A stretch of 64,000 bases of DNA from Dyella halodurans (GTDB taxonomy: Bacteria > Pseudomonadota > Gammaproteobacteria > Xanthomonadales > Rhodanobacteraceae): contig NZ_JAPDPF010000003.1 in assembly GCF_026283925.1 (NCBI RefSeq), positions 186,001 to 250,000 on the forward strand, given 5' to 3'. A program made the position numbers and the translations under genes. Below, one piece after another: positions 22,492 to 32,010 of the stretch. Every line of letters begins with the position of its first letter. The stretch's first letter is position 1. A model generated the notes under the pieces. That model had not been told where the DNA came from. It worked only from the letters and a program-made list of their open reading frames with translations, and ran no database searches.

Positions 22492-24966
22492 TCAGGCCGC
22501 GTCGGCCAGCTTCTTTTTCAGATCTGCGCGGGTCACCGCTGCACGCAGCTCGGACGGATCGAAATCATCCACCGAGATGAACTCGAACACCCGCTCGCGC
22601 ACGCGCTTGAGCAGCTCATACTCGGCAGCGGTGATCACACCCGCCTGCATGGCTTCCACCAACTGGCCGTTGTAGTCGTGGGACTTGAACTGGCCAGCCT
22701 TCTGCGCCTTGCCAAACTTGCGCTCCACCGGCTCGGCCGCGATCACGTCCGGCAACAGCGCATTCATGCGGCCGATGGTGTTGTTTGCGGTCGGGGTGAG
22801 ATAAGTCCATTCGGTGAGTCGATCGCGCGCTTCGCCCGGCGCCGTGATCAGGGCGGCTACGCGGCGACCAAGTCGATCGGAGGGCGGCACTTCGCGACGA
22901 CCGAGCGGGAACACCAGCGCACGCAGCAACCAGGACACCGGGCGCACCGGGAAATTGCGGATCGCGCCATCCAGCGCCATCTGCATGCGCCAGACGCACT
23001 CATGGAAGGCCCAGGCCAGCAGCGGGCGGTCGGCTTCCGGACGACCGGTATCTTCGTAACGCTTGAGCATCGCACTGGCGATGTACAGGTAGCTCAGCAC
23101 GTCGCCTAGCCGGGCCGACAGCTTTTCCTTGAACTTCAGCTTGCCGCCAAGCACACCCATAAAGGTGTCGGCGCAAAGTGCCAGCGCAGCCGAGTAGCGG
23201 TTGAGCTTGCGGTAATAGCGGCGCGTATAGGCATCACCGGCGGTGTCGCCGAAGCGTGAGCCGGTAAGACCCAGGGTGAAGCTGCGCACCGCATTGGAAA
23301 TGCCGAAGCCGACATGGCCGAACAAGGCGCGGTCGAACGTCCGCAGGCGATCGCCGTAATCGGCGATCGACAGTGCCTGCATTTCCTTCAGCACATAAGG
23401 ATGGCAACGAATGGCGCCCTGGCCGAAGATCATCAGGCTGCGCGTCATGATGTTCGCGCCTTCCACCGTGATGGCGATCGGCACGCCTTGCCAGGCGCGG
23501 CCAGCATAGTTCTTCGGACCCAGCTGCACGGCCTTGCCGCCATGCACGTCCATCGCATCGCCGGCGATCACGCGCCCCCATTCGGTAGCGTGGTACTTGG
23601 CGATCGCCGACGGCACCGCCGGCTTCTCGCCGCGATCCACCGCTGCGGCTGTCGCTCGCGACAGCGCTGCCGTGGCGTAGGTCAGGCCGCCGATACGGGC
23701 CAGCGCTTCTTCCACACCTTCGAAGCGAGCGACCGAGAGACCGAACTGCTTGCGCATGCGCGCATACGCGCCGGTCGCCGCGACGGCGGCGCGTACGCCG
23801 CCCGTGGCGTTTGACGGCAAGGAAATCGCGCGACCCACCGACAGGCACTCCACCAGCATGCGCCAGCCATGACCGGCCATCTGCGGGCCGCCGATCAGCA
23901 CCGACAACGGTACGAACACATCCTTGCCGTGCAGCGGGCCGTTCTGGAATGGCACGTTCAACGGCAGGTGGCGACGACCGATTTCCAGGCCTGGCGTCGA
24001 GCGCGGCAACAGCGCCAGCGTAATGCCGAGGTCTTCCTTTTCGCCCAGCAGGTGCTCAGGGTCGTACAAGCGGAAGGCCAGGCCCACCACGGTGGCGATC
24101 GGCGCCAGGGTGATGTAGCGCTTGTCGAACGTGAGCTTCATGCCCAGCGTTTCGACGCCATCGACCGTCTGCTTGCAAACGATGCCGTAGTCGGTGATCG
24201 AGGTGGCGTCCGAACCTGCATACGGGCCGGTGAGTGCAAAGCAGGGAATCTCTTCGCCCACGGCAAGGCGCGGCAGGTAATGGTTCTTCTGCTCGTCGCT
24301 GCCGTAGTGCAGCAGCAGCTCGGCCGGGCCCAGCGAGTTCGGTACGGCGACAGTCGACGCCACGGTGGCGGACATGGTGGCGAGCTTCTGCAGCACGGCG
24401 GAATGCGCCAGCGCCGAGAAGCCCAGGCCGCCGTAGGACTTCGGAATGATCATGCCGAAGAACTTGTGCTTCTTGACGAAGGCCCACACGTCCGGCGGCA
24501 GGTCGGCCAGCTCGTGGGTGATCTGCCAGTCGTCGATCATGCCGCACAGCTGTTCCACCGGGCCGTCCATGAAGGCCTGCTCTTCCACGCTCAGCTCGGG
24601 CTTGGGCTGCTTGAGCAGCTCGTGCCAGTCCGGCTTGCCGGAAAACAATTCGCCCTCGAAGCCGACGGTGCCGGCTTCCAGCGCGGTCTGTTCGGTTTCG
24701 GAGAGTTTGGGCGTCACCTGGGCAAACAGCTTCAGCAGCGGTGCGCTGATCTGCTTGCGACGGAAGCCGTCCATCAGCAAGGGCACGGCGATCGCCAGCT
24801 CGATCACCAGCAGGATAAACATCGTCCAGAGCGCGCCGGCCATCAGGCCGACCACGGCGGTGGCAATCACCGTGGCAATCGCCCAGGTGCGCAAGCTGCT
24901 GCGATGGTAGGCACAGGCGCCGGTGGCAATGAGCGCCGCCAACAGAGTCAGGATCACGGACATCAC
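22492..24966 (-). CDS. fadE: acyl-CoA dehydrogenase (FadE type)
   Basis: The 824-residue enzyme catalyses the first step of fatty-acid beta-oxidation, using FAD. Two N-terminal membrane helices (residues 1-60) precede the dehydrogenase core. Visible landmarks are FGMIIPKSYGGLGFSALAHS, CFALTGPYAGSDATSITDYG, and the C-terminal helical domain with VHGGKAVQLGPKNYAGRAW and YEGANIMTRSLMIFGQGA-like motif VEGANIMTRSLMIFGQGA. Length matches FadE (about 815) rather than short acyl-CoA dehydrogenases. Downstream are the DUF4442 gene, and upstream, on the same strand, an alpha/beta hydrolase. The TetR gene at 26031 is a plausible regulator. Confidence 0.94.
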   Translation of the reverse strand: MMSVILTLLAALIATGACAYHRSSLRTWAIATVIATAVVGLMAGALWTMFILLVIELAIAVPLLMDGFRRKQISAPLLKLFAQVTPKLSETEQTALEAGTVGFEGELFSGKPDWHELLKQPKPELSVEEQAFMDGPVEQLCGMIDDWQITHELADLPPDVWAFVKKHKFFGMIIPKSYGGLGFSALAHSAVLQKLATMSATVASTVAVPNSLGPAELLLHYGSDEQKNHYLPRLAVGEEIPCFALTGPYAGSDATSITDYGIVCKQTVDGVETLGMKLTFDKRYITLAPIATVVGLAFRLYDPEHLLGEKEDLGITLALLPRSTPGLEIGRRHLPLNVPFQNGPLHGKDVFVPLSVLIGGPQMAGHGWRMLVECLSVGRAISLPSNATGGVRAAVAATGAYARMRKQFGLSVARFEGVEEALARIGGLTYATAALSRATAAAVDRGEKPAVPSAIAKYHATEWGRVIAGDAMDVHGGKAVQLGPKNYAGRAWQGVPIAITVEGANIMTRSLMIFGQGAIRCHPYVLKEMQALSIADYGDRLRTFDRALFGHVGFGISNAVRSFTLGLTGSRFGDTAGDAYTRRYYRKLNRYSAALALCADTFMGVLGGKLKFKEKLSARLGDVLSYLYIASAMLKRYEDTGRPEADRPLLAWAFHECVWRMQMALDGAIRNFPVRPVSWLLRALVFPLGRREVPPSDRLGRRVAALITAPGEARDRLTEWTYLTPTANNTIGRMNALLPDVIAAEPVERKFGKAQKAGQFKSHDYNGQLVEAMQAGVITAAEYELLKRVRERVFEFISVDDFDPSELRAAVTRADLKKKLADAA

Positions 24967-25016
24967 AACACCTCGTTACGAATGACGGCTTGGCGGATTA
25001 CAGGCATCACGCGGGT

Positions 25017-25907
25017 TCAAACGGGAACCGCATCGCTGCGGTCCTGGGCAGAAAATTGGCCCACGAATCGTGCAATCTCGCGGGTGAATGCATCGTTGGC
25101 GTCGCCGGCCACCATGTGCGTGGCGCGCGGCAATTCCACATGCTCGGCATGCGGCACCAGTTTCAGGAACTCATCGACGTTGTCGCGCGACACCACATCG
25201 CTGCGACCGCCGGACAGCAGCAGCACAGGCAGTTGGACTTTCGCGGCCGCCGCCATCAGGCGCGGCTGGTAGCGTTCGCTCTCGCTGATCAGACCGCCGA
25301 GCAGGGCCGGATCCCAGTGCCAGCGCAAGCGGCCGTCGGCACCCTCGCGCAACAGCGGGCGCAACTGGTCTTCGGACTTGCGCCCCGCGCGATGCGGCAT
25401 ATACACCGCGATCTCTTCCGCCGCCTCCGCATAGCTGGCGAAACCATCCGGATGCGCCTGCATGAAAGCGAGAATGCGTTCCACGCCAGCAGTCTCCCAG
25501 CGCGGGGTGATGTCCACCAGCACCATCGCGCGGAACGCCTGCGGATCCAGCTCGCCCGCAATGACCAGGCCCAACAGTCCGCCCATCGAGGCACCTACCA
25601 GGATGGGCTTGCGCGCCTCGGCATGGGCCAGCAGGCACAGATCGCCGACAAACTGTTCCATGTGGTAATCGCCGCCTGGAAGACGATCGCTTTCGCCGTG
25701 GCCCCTGCTGTCGTAGGTTACGCAACGACAACCCAGCGCAGCCAGGGCTGCCGCCGCGCCGTGCCAGGCGCCACGCGTTTGGCCAAAGCCATGCGCGAAC
25801 AACAGGGTCGGGTTACCTGGCGGATTGCACACTTCCACCGCCAGCCCAAGGCCATCGGCGGCAGCGACGCGGGTCACGCTCTTCTCAGCAGTGGAAATAT
25901 CTACCAT
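25017..25907 (-). CDS. alpha/beta hydrolase
   Basis: The 296-residue protein shows the alpha/beta-hydrolase core: oxyanion strand LLFAHGFGQTRGAW, YDSRGHGES, nucleophile elbow GASMGGLLG, acid in LLLSGGRSDVVSRD and His in LPRATHMVAGD. The closest general type is a lipase/esterase or epoxide-hydrolase-like enzyme; substrate is unknown. I chose the ATG at 25907 because the much longer open frame upstream runs antisense through the TetR gene. It is divergent from TetR, separated by 123 bases, and precedes fadE on the same strand. Confidence 0.9.
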   Translation of the reverse strand: MVDISTAEKSVTRVAAADGLGLAVEVCNPPGNPTLLFAHGFGQTRGAWHGAAAALAALGCRCVTYDSRGHGESDRLPGGDYHMEQFVGDLCLLAHAEARKPILVGASMGGLLGLVIAGELDPQAFRAMVLVDITPRWETAGVERILAFMQAHPDGFASYAEAAEEIAVYMPHRAGRKSEDQLRPLLREGADGRLRWHWDPALLGGLISESERYQPRLMAAAAKVQLPVLLLSGGRSDVVSRDNVDEFLKLVPHAEHVELPRATHMVAGDANDAFTREIARFVGQFSAQDRSDAVPV

Positions 25908-26030
25908 ACGCACGAGTATGTAATCGCTTTCCCAGCGCGTCAATACGCACCGCAAACAACCGCCCCACGGATTCAACCACTTGCAGGGGCGGCAATTACA
26001 AAGGCGGTCAACTGGGGCTACCATGCGCGT

Positions 26031-26609
26031 ATGAATGTAAGCGCCAAACCCGAACGCACCCGCCTTTCCGCCGAAGACTGGGAGGACGCCGCTCTCAGAC
26101 TGATCGCCGACCAAGGCGTCGGAGCCCTGGCCGTCGAGGCCCTGGCCCGCCAGCTCGGGGTGACCAAGGGCAGCTTCTACTGGCATTTCCGCACCCGTGA
26201 AGCTTTGTTGCAGGCGGCGCTGGAGCGCTGGGAGCAGTACGGCGAACGTGAAGTCATCAGCCAGATCGAGGCCATGCCCGACCCGCGCGCGCGCCTGCCG
26301 GAGCTGTTTCGCCGCGTGGCCCACGAACTGGCGCCGCATCGCGTTTATGCGGCCCTGCTGAAGGCGCTGGATCACCCCCAGGTGGTGCCGGTGATGGCCC
26401 GCGTGTCCCAGCGGCGCATGGAATTCCTTACCAATATTTATCGCGAGGCTGGCCTGCCGCCCGAGGAAGCGCTCAATCGCGCCCGCCTGACCTATGCGGC
26501 CTACGTCGGCTTCCTGCAGCTCAATTTCACGCTGGGCCTGCCGCGTATCAGCCATGACGAGTTCGACGCCTACGTCGAGCACATGATCAAAACGCTAACG
26601 CCAGGCTGA
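26031..26609 (+). CDS. TetR family transcriptional regulator
   Basis: The 192-residue protein has an N-terminal helix-turn-helix: WEDAALRLIADQGVGALAVEALARQLGVTKGSFYWHFRTREALL, split here only for description, is the classical TetR signature at residues about 16-60. The C-terminal ligand domain is helical and typical in length. It is divergent from the alpha/beta hydrolase and fadE cluster and probably regulates it; a FadR/FabR-like response to acyl-CoA is an inference. A strong terminator follows at 26646. Confidence 0.93.
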   Translation: MNVSAKPERTRLSAEDWEDAALRLIADQGVGALAVEALARQLGVTKGSFYWHFRTREALLQAALERWEQYGEREVISQIEAMPDPRARLPELFRRVAHELAPHRVYAALLKALDHPQVVPVMARVSQRRMEFLTNIYREAGLPPEEALNRARLTYAAYVGFLQLNFTLGLPRISHDEFDAYVEHMIKTLTPG

Positions 26610-26645
26610 GTCTTTCTCCACGTCGGCTTTGCCAAGCTACCGACC

Positions 26646-26681
26646 AACGACAGCGCCGCCATGCGGCGCTGTCGTTTTTTT
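26646..26681 (+). terminator. Rho-independent terminator after the TetR gene
   Basis: A perfect 14-bp stem, AACGACAGCGCCGC with GCGGCGCTGTCGTT (26646-26659 and 26663-26676), closes a 3-base loop. It runs into a T tract to 26681. It separates the TetR gene from pckG. Confidence 0.95.
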
Positions 26682-26853
26682 GCCTGCCGAAAAGTAGGCG
26701 CCCATGGCGCCCGGAAACGGCGCTAAACCCGCGGCCTGCCTACGCTTTGCGCACAGGTACCCTGGTTTTTTGCTGCACGCCGCCTTGCAATGCCAGTGCA
26801 CGCAAACTACCGTTTCTGCTCTTTTTTGGCTTAAGACCAGAGTGAGGAACGTG

Positions 26854-28635
26854 ATGTCGAGCAAGTTGGAAGCGTTGCAACGCTGGGTTGACGAAGTGGC
26901 GGCGCTGACCCGTCCTGCGCAAATCCACTGGTGCGATGGCTCGGATGCCGAGTACCACAGCCTGGTGCAGCAGATGCTGCAGACCGGCGACCTGATCGAA
27001 CTGAACCAGCAGACCCACCCTGGCTGCTATCTGCACCGCTCCAGTCCGTCGGACGTGGCGCGCGTCGAACACCTGACCTTTGTCTGCACCAAGGACGAGC
27101 ACGACGCCGGCCCGAACAACCACTGGATGGCCCCGGCCGACGCGCACGCGAAGATGGATGCGCTGTTCGAAGGCTGCATGGAAGGCCGCACCATGTACGT
27201 CATTCCGTACTGCATGGGCCCGATCGACTCGCCGCTGGCCCGCTGCGGCGTCGAGATCACCGACAGCCCGTACGTGGTGGTCAACATGCGCACGATGACG
27301 CGCATGGGTGCCGCCGCACAGGCGCGCATCGAGCGCGAGGGTCGCTTCGTGAAGGGGCTGCACTCCACCGGTGAGCTGGACCCCGAGCGCCGCTTCATCA
27401 TGCATTTCCCGGAGGAGCTGACCATCAAGTCGTATGGCTCCGGCTACGGCGGCAACGCGCTGCTGGGCAAGAAGTGCCACGCCCTGCGCATTGCCAGCTA
27501 CCAGGCCCAGTCGGAAGGCTGGCTGGCCGAGCACATGCTGATCGTCGGCATCGAGAACCCCAGGGGTGAAACCCATTACGTCGCGGCCGCCTTCCCATCG
27601 GCTTGCGGCAAGACCAACCTCGCCATGCTGATTCCGCCGGAAGGCTACCGCCAGGACGGCTGGAAGGTGTGGACCGTCGGCGACGACATCTGCTGGATGC
27701 GTCCCGGCGCCGACGGCCGCTTGTACGCCATCAACCCGGAAGCCGGCTTCTTCGGCGTGGCGCCGGGTACCAGCGCATCGACCAACCCGAACGCGCTGGC
27801 GTCGATCGCCCGCGACACCATCTTCACCAATGTCGCGGTCACCGCCGACAACCAGCCGTGGTGGGAAGGCCTGCCGGGCACGCCGGTCACCGATTGGCAG
27901 GGTCGTCCGTACGACGCGGCCAATGGTCCGGCCGCGCATCCGAACTCTCGCTTCACCGTCAGCGCCAGGCAGTGCCCGACCTGGTCGCCGCGTGCCGAGG
28001 ACGCCCAGGGCGTGCCGATCAGCGCCATCGTGTTTGGTGGCCGTCGCCCGTCGCTGGTGCCGCTGGTGTTCGAGGCGCGCGACTGGACCCACGGCGTCCT
28101 CGTAGGTGCCGCCATGGGTTCGGAAACCACCGCCGCAGCGACCGGCGCCGTCGGCGTGCTACGCCGCGATTCGATGGCTATGAAGCCGTTCGCCGGCTAT
28201 CACTACGGCGACTACTTCCGTCATTGGCTGTCGTTCGACCAGGCCGGCACGCAGCTGCCGAAGATCTTCCACGTCAACTGGTTCCGCAAGGGCGAGGACG
28301 GCAGCTTCCTGTGGCCAGGCTTTGGCGACAACCTGCGCGTGCTGGAATGGATGATCGATCGCGTCGAAGGTCGCGCCAGCGGCAAGCAGACCCCGATCGG
28401 TACCGTACCGGCGGCGGGCGAACTGAAGCTGGATGCGCTTGCCCTCGATCGCCAGACGCTCGACACCCTGCTACATGTCGACGAGGCCGGCTGGCAGGCC
28501 GAGTTGGCCGACATCGGCGACTACCTGCGCAGTTTCGGCGAGCGCATGCCACAGCAACTGCATGACGAGCAGGAACGTGTCGCCAAGGCGCTGGCCGATG
28601 CCGCGGTAACGCCGCGCACCGCTGCCGCCCGCTAA
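26854..28635 (+). CDS. pckG: phosphoenolpyruvate carboxykinase (GTP)
   Basis: The 593-residue enzyme converts oxaloacetate and GTP to PEP, CO2 and GDP in gluconeogenesis. It has the GTP-class P-loop with active cysteine, FPSACGKTNLAML (C251, K253, T254), RKGEDGSFLWPGFGDNLRV near the C-terminus, and IPYCMGP plus MRTMTRMG. These distinguish it from ATP-type enzymes. The start at 26854 follows GAGGAA; an in-frame ATG at 26704 would include the terminator spacer. A strong terminator follows. Confidence 0.97.
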   Translation: MSSKLEALQRWVDEVAALTRPAQIHWCDGSDAEYHSLVQQMLQTGDLIELNQQTHPGCYLHRSSPSDVARVEHLTFVCTKDEHDAGPNNHWMAPADAHAKMDALFEGCMEGRTMYVIPYCMGPIDSPLARCGVEITDSPYVVVNMRTMTRMGAAAQARIEREGRFVKGLHSTGELDPERRFIMHFPEELTIKSYGSGYGGNALLGKKCHALRIASYQAQSEGWLAEHMLIVGIENPRGETHYVAAAFPSACGKTNLAMLIPPEGYRQDGWKVWTVGDDICWMRPGADGRLYAINPEAGFFGVAPGTSASTNPNALASIARDTIFTNVAVTADNQPWWEGLPGTPVTDWQGRPYDAANGPAAHPNSRFTVSARQCPTWSPRAEDAQGVPISAIVFGGRRPSLVPLVFEARDWTHGVLVGAAMGSETTAAATGAVGVLRRDSMAMKPFAGYHYGDYFRHWLSFDQAGTQLPKIFHVNWFRKGEDGSFLWPGFGDNLRVLEWMIDRVEGRASGKQTPIGTVPAAGELKLDALALDRQTLDTLLHVDEAGWQAELADIGDYLRSFGERMPQQLHDEQERVAKALADAAVTPRTAAAR

Positions 28636-28642
28636 GCCACAG

Positions 28643-28680
28643 CGCCCGCCAGCCGCAGCAAGCGGCTGGCGGGCGTTTTT
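28643..28680 (+). terminator. Rho-independent terminator after pckG
   Basis: CGCCCGCCAGCCG (28643-28655) pairs with CGGCTGGCGGGCG (28663-28675) around a short loop and is followed by TTTTT. It lies 8 bases after the pckG stop. Confidence 0.95.
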
Positions 28681-28764
28681 GCATGGCATCTTCTAAACCT
28701 TGCCAGGCAACCGCGCATCCAAGCTGGCAAGATGATTGCTCCCTGCCCAGCCAACGGAAGCGCA

Positions 28765-29313
28765 ATGCCGCCTGCACCCGCCACGGATCCTTCCGACAAG
28801 GATGACGTGCACGCGGCCGCCGCGGGTGACCGGCAGGCTTTTCAGCGGCTCTATCGCTTGCACGTGGGTCGCGTGTACGGCGCGGTCTACCGGCTCGCCG
28901 GTTATGACCACGCCCGCGCGGAAGACCTCACCCAGGACGCTTTCGTGCGCGCCTGGCAGAAGCTCGCCGGCTTTCGCCACGAAAGCGCGTTCGGGACCTG
29001 GCTTTATCGGCTGGCCGTCAACGTTGCGCTGATGGATATTCGTGCCCGTAGCGCGGATCCGGTCAGCATGATGGATGAGGACAACATCCCCGATCACGGT
29101 GAAACGCCATTCTGCGCGGCGGAACGCGAAGAACTGGAACGGGCCATCGGCAAGCTGCCGCCACGCGCGCGCGCCGTACTGGTATTGCATGACATCGAAG
29201 GCTGGCGGCACGAGGACATCGGTGCCGAGCTTGGCATGGCGGTCGGCTCGTCAAAAGCGCAATTGCATCGCGCACGCGGCCTGCTGCGTAAGACTTTGGG
29301 AGAACCCTCATGA
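28765..29313 (+). CDS. ECF-type RNA polymerase sigma factor
   Basis: This 182-residue protein has sigma region 2 (FQRLYRLHVGRVYGAVYRLAG, ARAEDLTQDAFVRAWQKL) and region 4 (IGKLPPRARAVLVLHDIEGW, DIGAELGMAVGSSKAQLHRAR). This is the layout of group 4 (ECF) sigma factors. The ATG at 28765 has a GGAAG ribosome site; an in-frame ATG at 28732 is possible. It overlaps the next gene by ATGA, forming a sigma - partner - DUF4097 operon that probably responds to envelope signals. Confidence 0.93.
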   Translation: MPPAPATDPSDKDDVHAAAAGDRQAFQRLYRLHVGRVYGAVYRLAGYDHARAEDLTQDAFVRAWQKLAGFRHESAFGTWLYRLAVNVALMDIRARSADPVSMMDEDNIPDHGETPFCAAEREELERAIGKLPPRARAVLVLHDIEGWRHEDIGAELGMAVGSSKAQLHRARGLLRKTLGEPS

Positions 29314-29747
29314 ACGAATTCGAATGGCTACGCCAGACCCGCGCCCTGCGCGAACCGGTGACGCCAAGGCGTGACCTGTGGCCCGAGATCGAGGCCGCGC
29401 TCGAGCCAGCAGACCACGCCGCGCCGCCGATGCGCCAGCGATCCCAGCGACGCCAGGCCTGGTTGCTCGCCGCCAGTTTTGCCGGCCTGTCGCTGTTCGC
29501 CGGCAGCGTCGCCGTGCACCTGCGTGATCAGCCCGTGAACGCGGCCACCGCAACGACGCCGGATGTGGTGCGCTGGCATCCGTCCGATCCGCGCCTGGCC
29601 GGCGCTGCCGTACAACTGGATGCAGCAAACATGGAGCTGCGCCAGGCCATGGAACAGGCTCCCGATTCACCCGCGTTGCAGCGCCTGCTGTACCGCACCC
29701 GGAAACAGCAATCGCAATTGCGTCAGATGGAACACCAGGCTGGTTGA
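29310..29747 (+). CDS. single-span membrane protein, probable anti-sigma factor
   Basis: The 145-residue product has a cytoplasmic N-terminus with WLRQTRALREPVTPRRDLWPEIEAAL, a region like those in many ECF-linked regulators. One membrane helix follows (AWLLAASFAGLSLFAGSVAVHL, about 50-71), then a periplasmic C-terminus rich in Gln and Ala helices. Position directly after an ECF sigma gene with a 4-base overlap is the usual place of an anti-sigma factor. No zinc-anti-sigma HxxxCxxC motif is present, so the family assignment rests on context. Confidence 0.75.
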   Translation: MNEFEWLRQTRALREPVTPRRDLWPEIEAALEPADHAAPPMRQRSQRRQAWLLAASFAGLSLFAGSVAVHLRDQPVNAATATTPDVVRWHPSDPRLAGAAVQLDAANMELRQAMEQAPDSPALQRLLYRTRKQQSQLRQMEHQAG

Positions 29748-29766
29748 GTCCAGCGGAGCCTTCAGC

Positions 29767-30669
29767 ATGAAAACCGCACGCATCATTCCACTCCTGCTCA
29801 GCCTGTCGATCGGCCAGGCACTGGCCGATACGCCCATCAACCTCAGCCATGACGCCACCCCTAGCGTCCACGTCAGCATCGGCAACGTGAAAGGGACGGT
29901 TACCGTGACAGCATGGGACCGCGACCAGGTGCAGGTCGGCGGTCATCTTGGCGAAGGTGCCAAGCCGCTGACCATCGAAGGCAGCAACAGCGACCTGACC
30001 ATCAAGGTGCAAGCGCAGGGCAAATCCGGCTGGTTGAACTGGAACAGCGATACCTCGATGGGCGGCACCACGCTCGACGTGCGCGTGCCCAAGGGCGCGT
30101 CACTGGACGTGGACGTGGTGAGCGCGCCAATCAGCATCGACGGCATCGAGGGCGGCAAGATCAAGATCAATGCCGTCAGCGGCAAGGCACGCGTGAATGC
30201 CCGCACGCCCTCCGCCGAGATCGAGACCGTCAGCGGCAATATCGAACTGGCCGGCCACGCGGATCGCGTTTCCCTGCAAACGGTCAGCGGCGACATCCTT
30301 GCGCCCAGCGTAGGCAATAACGCGGAACTGCAAACGGTGTCGGGCCGCATCCGGGTCGGCGGCGGCCCGTGGCAGAAGCTCAACCTCAGCACGGTTTCCG
30401 GCGACGTCCAGCTCTCCGGCGGGCTCGCGGCAAGCGGCACGCTGGACGTCGACAGCATGAGTGGCGACGTCCAGCTGCAGATTCCCGCGAACACCTCGGC
30501 GGCCATTCACGCCAACACGTTCAGCGGCGACTTGCGCAGCGATTTCGGCACGGTGAAGAAAGCGGAACACGGGCCCGGTAGTGCGCTGCAAACCACCATC
30601 GGCTCGGGCAGCGGCAAGATCGCCATCGAGACCTTCAGCGGCGACCTGCGCATACGTCAGCAGGATTGA
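29767..30669 (+). CDS. DUF4097 family secreted beta-repeat protein
   Basis: The 300-residue protein has a signal peptide (TARIIPLLLSLSIGQALA) and then a series of short beta-helical repeats. The element TVSGDI or VSG(D/N/K) recurs about every 18-20 residues (for example ETVSGNIELAG, QTVSGDILAPS, STVSGDVQLSG, DSMSGDVQLQI, ETFSGDLRIRQ). This is the DUF4097/adhesin-like pattern often found beside ECF sigma or PspC-type regulators. It probably sits in the periplasm or outer envelope. The ATG at 29767 is preceded by GGAG. Confidence 0.88.
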   Translation: MKTARIIPLLLSLSIGQALADTPINLSHDATPSVHVSIGNVKGTVTVTAWDRDQVQVGGHLGEGAKPLTIEGSNSDLTIKVQAQGKSGWLNWNSDTSMGGTTLDVRVPKGASLDVDVVSAPISIDGIEGGKIKINAVSGKARVNARTPSAEIETVSGNIELAGHADRVSLQTVSGDILAPSVGNNAELQTVSGRIRVGGGPWQKLNLSTVSGDVQLSGGLAASGTLDVDSMSGDVQLQIPANTSAAIHANTFSGDLRSDFGTVKKAEHGPGSALQTTIGSGSGKIAIETFSGDLRIRQQD

Positions 30670-30690
30670 GTCAACGCTGCCAACGCCACG

Positions 30691-30719
30691 GGGCCGCATG
30701 GCGTCATGTCATGCGGCCC
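30691..30719. terminator. Hairpin between convergent genes
   Basis: GGGCCGCATG (30691-30700) and CATGCGGCCC (30710-30719) form a perfect 10-bp stem with a 9-base loop. There is no good T run on either side, so termination strength is uncertain. It lies between the stop codons of two converging genes. Confidence 0.55.
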
Positions 30720-30789
30720 TTGGCTTGATAGGGTCAGCAATAATCAGGGGGCTACTGCCTGCGCTCGGCAGCCAGTGCAACAACGACGA

Positions 30790-31710
30790 TTACAGGTCTT
30801 GGTGATACTGCACGTACGGCGTGCGCGACTGGTCAGGCTCGGGGCCGGCCGGGGTGTTCACGGCACTGCCCGACGACCACACGTTCTGCGCACCGATGCT
30901 CAGCTGACCCTGCCACGGCAGACGCCAGGTCACGCCCAGGTCGATGCTGCTCCAGCGCCGATCCGGATTGTTATATGCGGCGCCCGGCACCGCCGTTTCA
31001 GGCTGCATGACGCGGCCCACGATGCTGCCGCTCAACGGGCCGCGATCGACGCCGAAGCTCAGTGCCTTCTGGTCCAGTGTACTGACGCCCAGCAGGTTGC
31101 CCGGCAGCAGGCGCACGCGCCCCACGCTGGCACCGAGGTCAATGCCGCTCTTGCTGTCCAGGGCCAGTCGACCGCGTGCGTTCAACTGCGTACTGCTATC
31201 GAAGCCAGGCAAGCCGTTCACACCAGGCACCGCACCTGGCAACAGGCGCGGCAGCGTCGCCGCATTGGGGATGGTGTCCGAACCCAGGCTCAGGCCCAGG
31301 CTGTAACGACCGGCATCGTAAGTGGCGCCGACCTCCGTGCCGATCACGCGCGGGGCCTGATTATTGGCCCAGTTGTGCTCGGTCACGCCGGCGTGTGCCT
31401 GCAGGTTCGGGCCGAGCCCATACTGCAACTGACTGGACAGCACCGACGCGGCATCCACCGCGCGGAACTGCAGCGGCGCATCGGCGCGCTGGGCCGCCGT
31501 CAGCGTGTCATTATCCGCCTTGAGGGCCAGCCAGCGGCCATCCGCGCCACGCCACAGCGGCACCGCGACGCTGGGGCCAATCTGCGCCATCTGGTCAGGC
31601 TGCTGCATCAGCAGGCGCCCGGCCATGTCGTAGGGATCATTGGCCGCAGACTGTCCTGCCGCGATAAACGGCATAAGCAGCAAGGGCAATGACAACAACC
31701 AACGACGCAT
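30790..31710 (-). CDS. secreted, outer-membrane-barrel-like protein of unknown function
   Basis: The 306-residue protein has a signal peptide (RRWLLSLPLLLMPFIAAGQS). Alternating hydrophobic/polar strands with many Gly and Asn follow: SVLSSQLQYGLGPNLQAHAG, VGATYDAGRYSLGLSLGS, LGASVGRVRLLPG and ITSIDLGVTWRLP-like SSIDLGVTWRLPW. The pattern suggests an 8-12-strand barrel. Homologues are probably restricted to Xanthomonadales, but that is unproven here. It is divergent from the GAF/GGDEF/EAL gene across a 300-base AT-richer spacer. Confidence 0.7.
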   Translation of the reverse strand: MRRWLLSLPLLLMPFIAAGQSAANDPYDMAGRLLMQQPDQMAQIGPSVAVPLWRGADGRWLALKADNDTLTAAQRADAPLQFRAVDAASVLSSQLQYGLGPNLQAHAGVTEHNWANNQAPRVIGTEVGATYDAGRYSLGLSLGSDTIPNAATLPRLLPGAVPGVNGLPGFDSSTQLNARGRLALDSKSGIDLGASVGRVRLLPGNLLGVSTLDQKALSFGVDRGPLSGSIVGRVMQPETAVPGAAYNNPDRRWSSIDLGVTWRLPWQGQLSIGAQNVWSSGSAVNTPAGPEPDQSRTPYVQYHQDL

Positions 31711-32010
31711 GGACGCGAGTCCCCCGAAACGGCGGATGAACGGGATGGGTCGCCCCCTCCCAGAGACGATCGGCTATCAAGATATCACGTTTTACTTTTT
31801 GCTAACACCTTAAATGCACCCCTGAAGGTGTGACGGAACCTGCGAAATCACCATTTTTTGACATCGGTCCTACGAAAGGGTTCCTTGGACCCGGGGTCCT
31901 GGCGACCGCAAGACCCTGAACAGCGGTTCAGATGAAGCAGCGGGCGACAAAGCTGAATGGAGGCGATATATAGTCCGCCTCGTCACCATGCGCGAATTCG
32001 CCTGCGACCG
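31711..32010. other. Divergent promoter region
   Basis: This spacer is AT-richer than its surroundings between 31780 and 31860, which fits two divergent promoters. It contains a small hairpin CACCTT/AAGGTG (31806-31831) and a TTGACA at 31858, but no convincing -10 follows. An 8-codon open frame at 31988-32014 overlaps the start of the following gene (ATGA). I see no other feature. Confidence 0.4.

Noticed and set aside
25017-26582. Extended start for the alpha/beta hydrolase running through the TetR gene
   Set aside because: The extension is antisense to TetR; the hydrolase domain begins at 25907.
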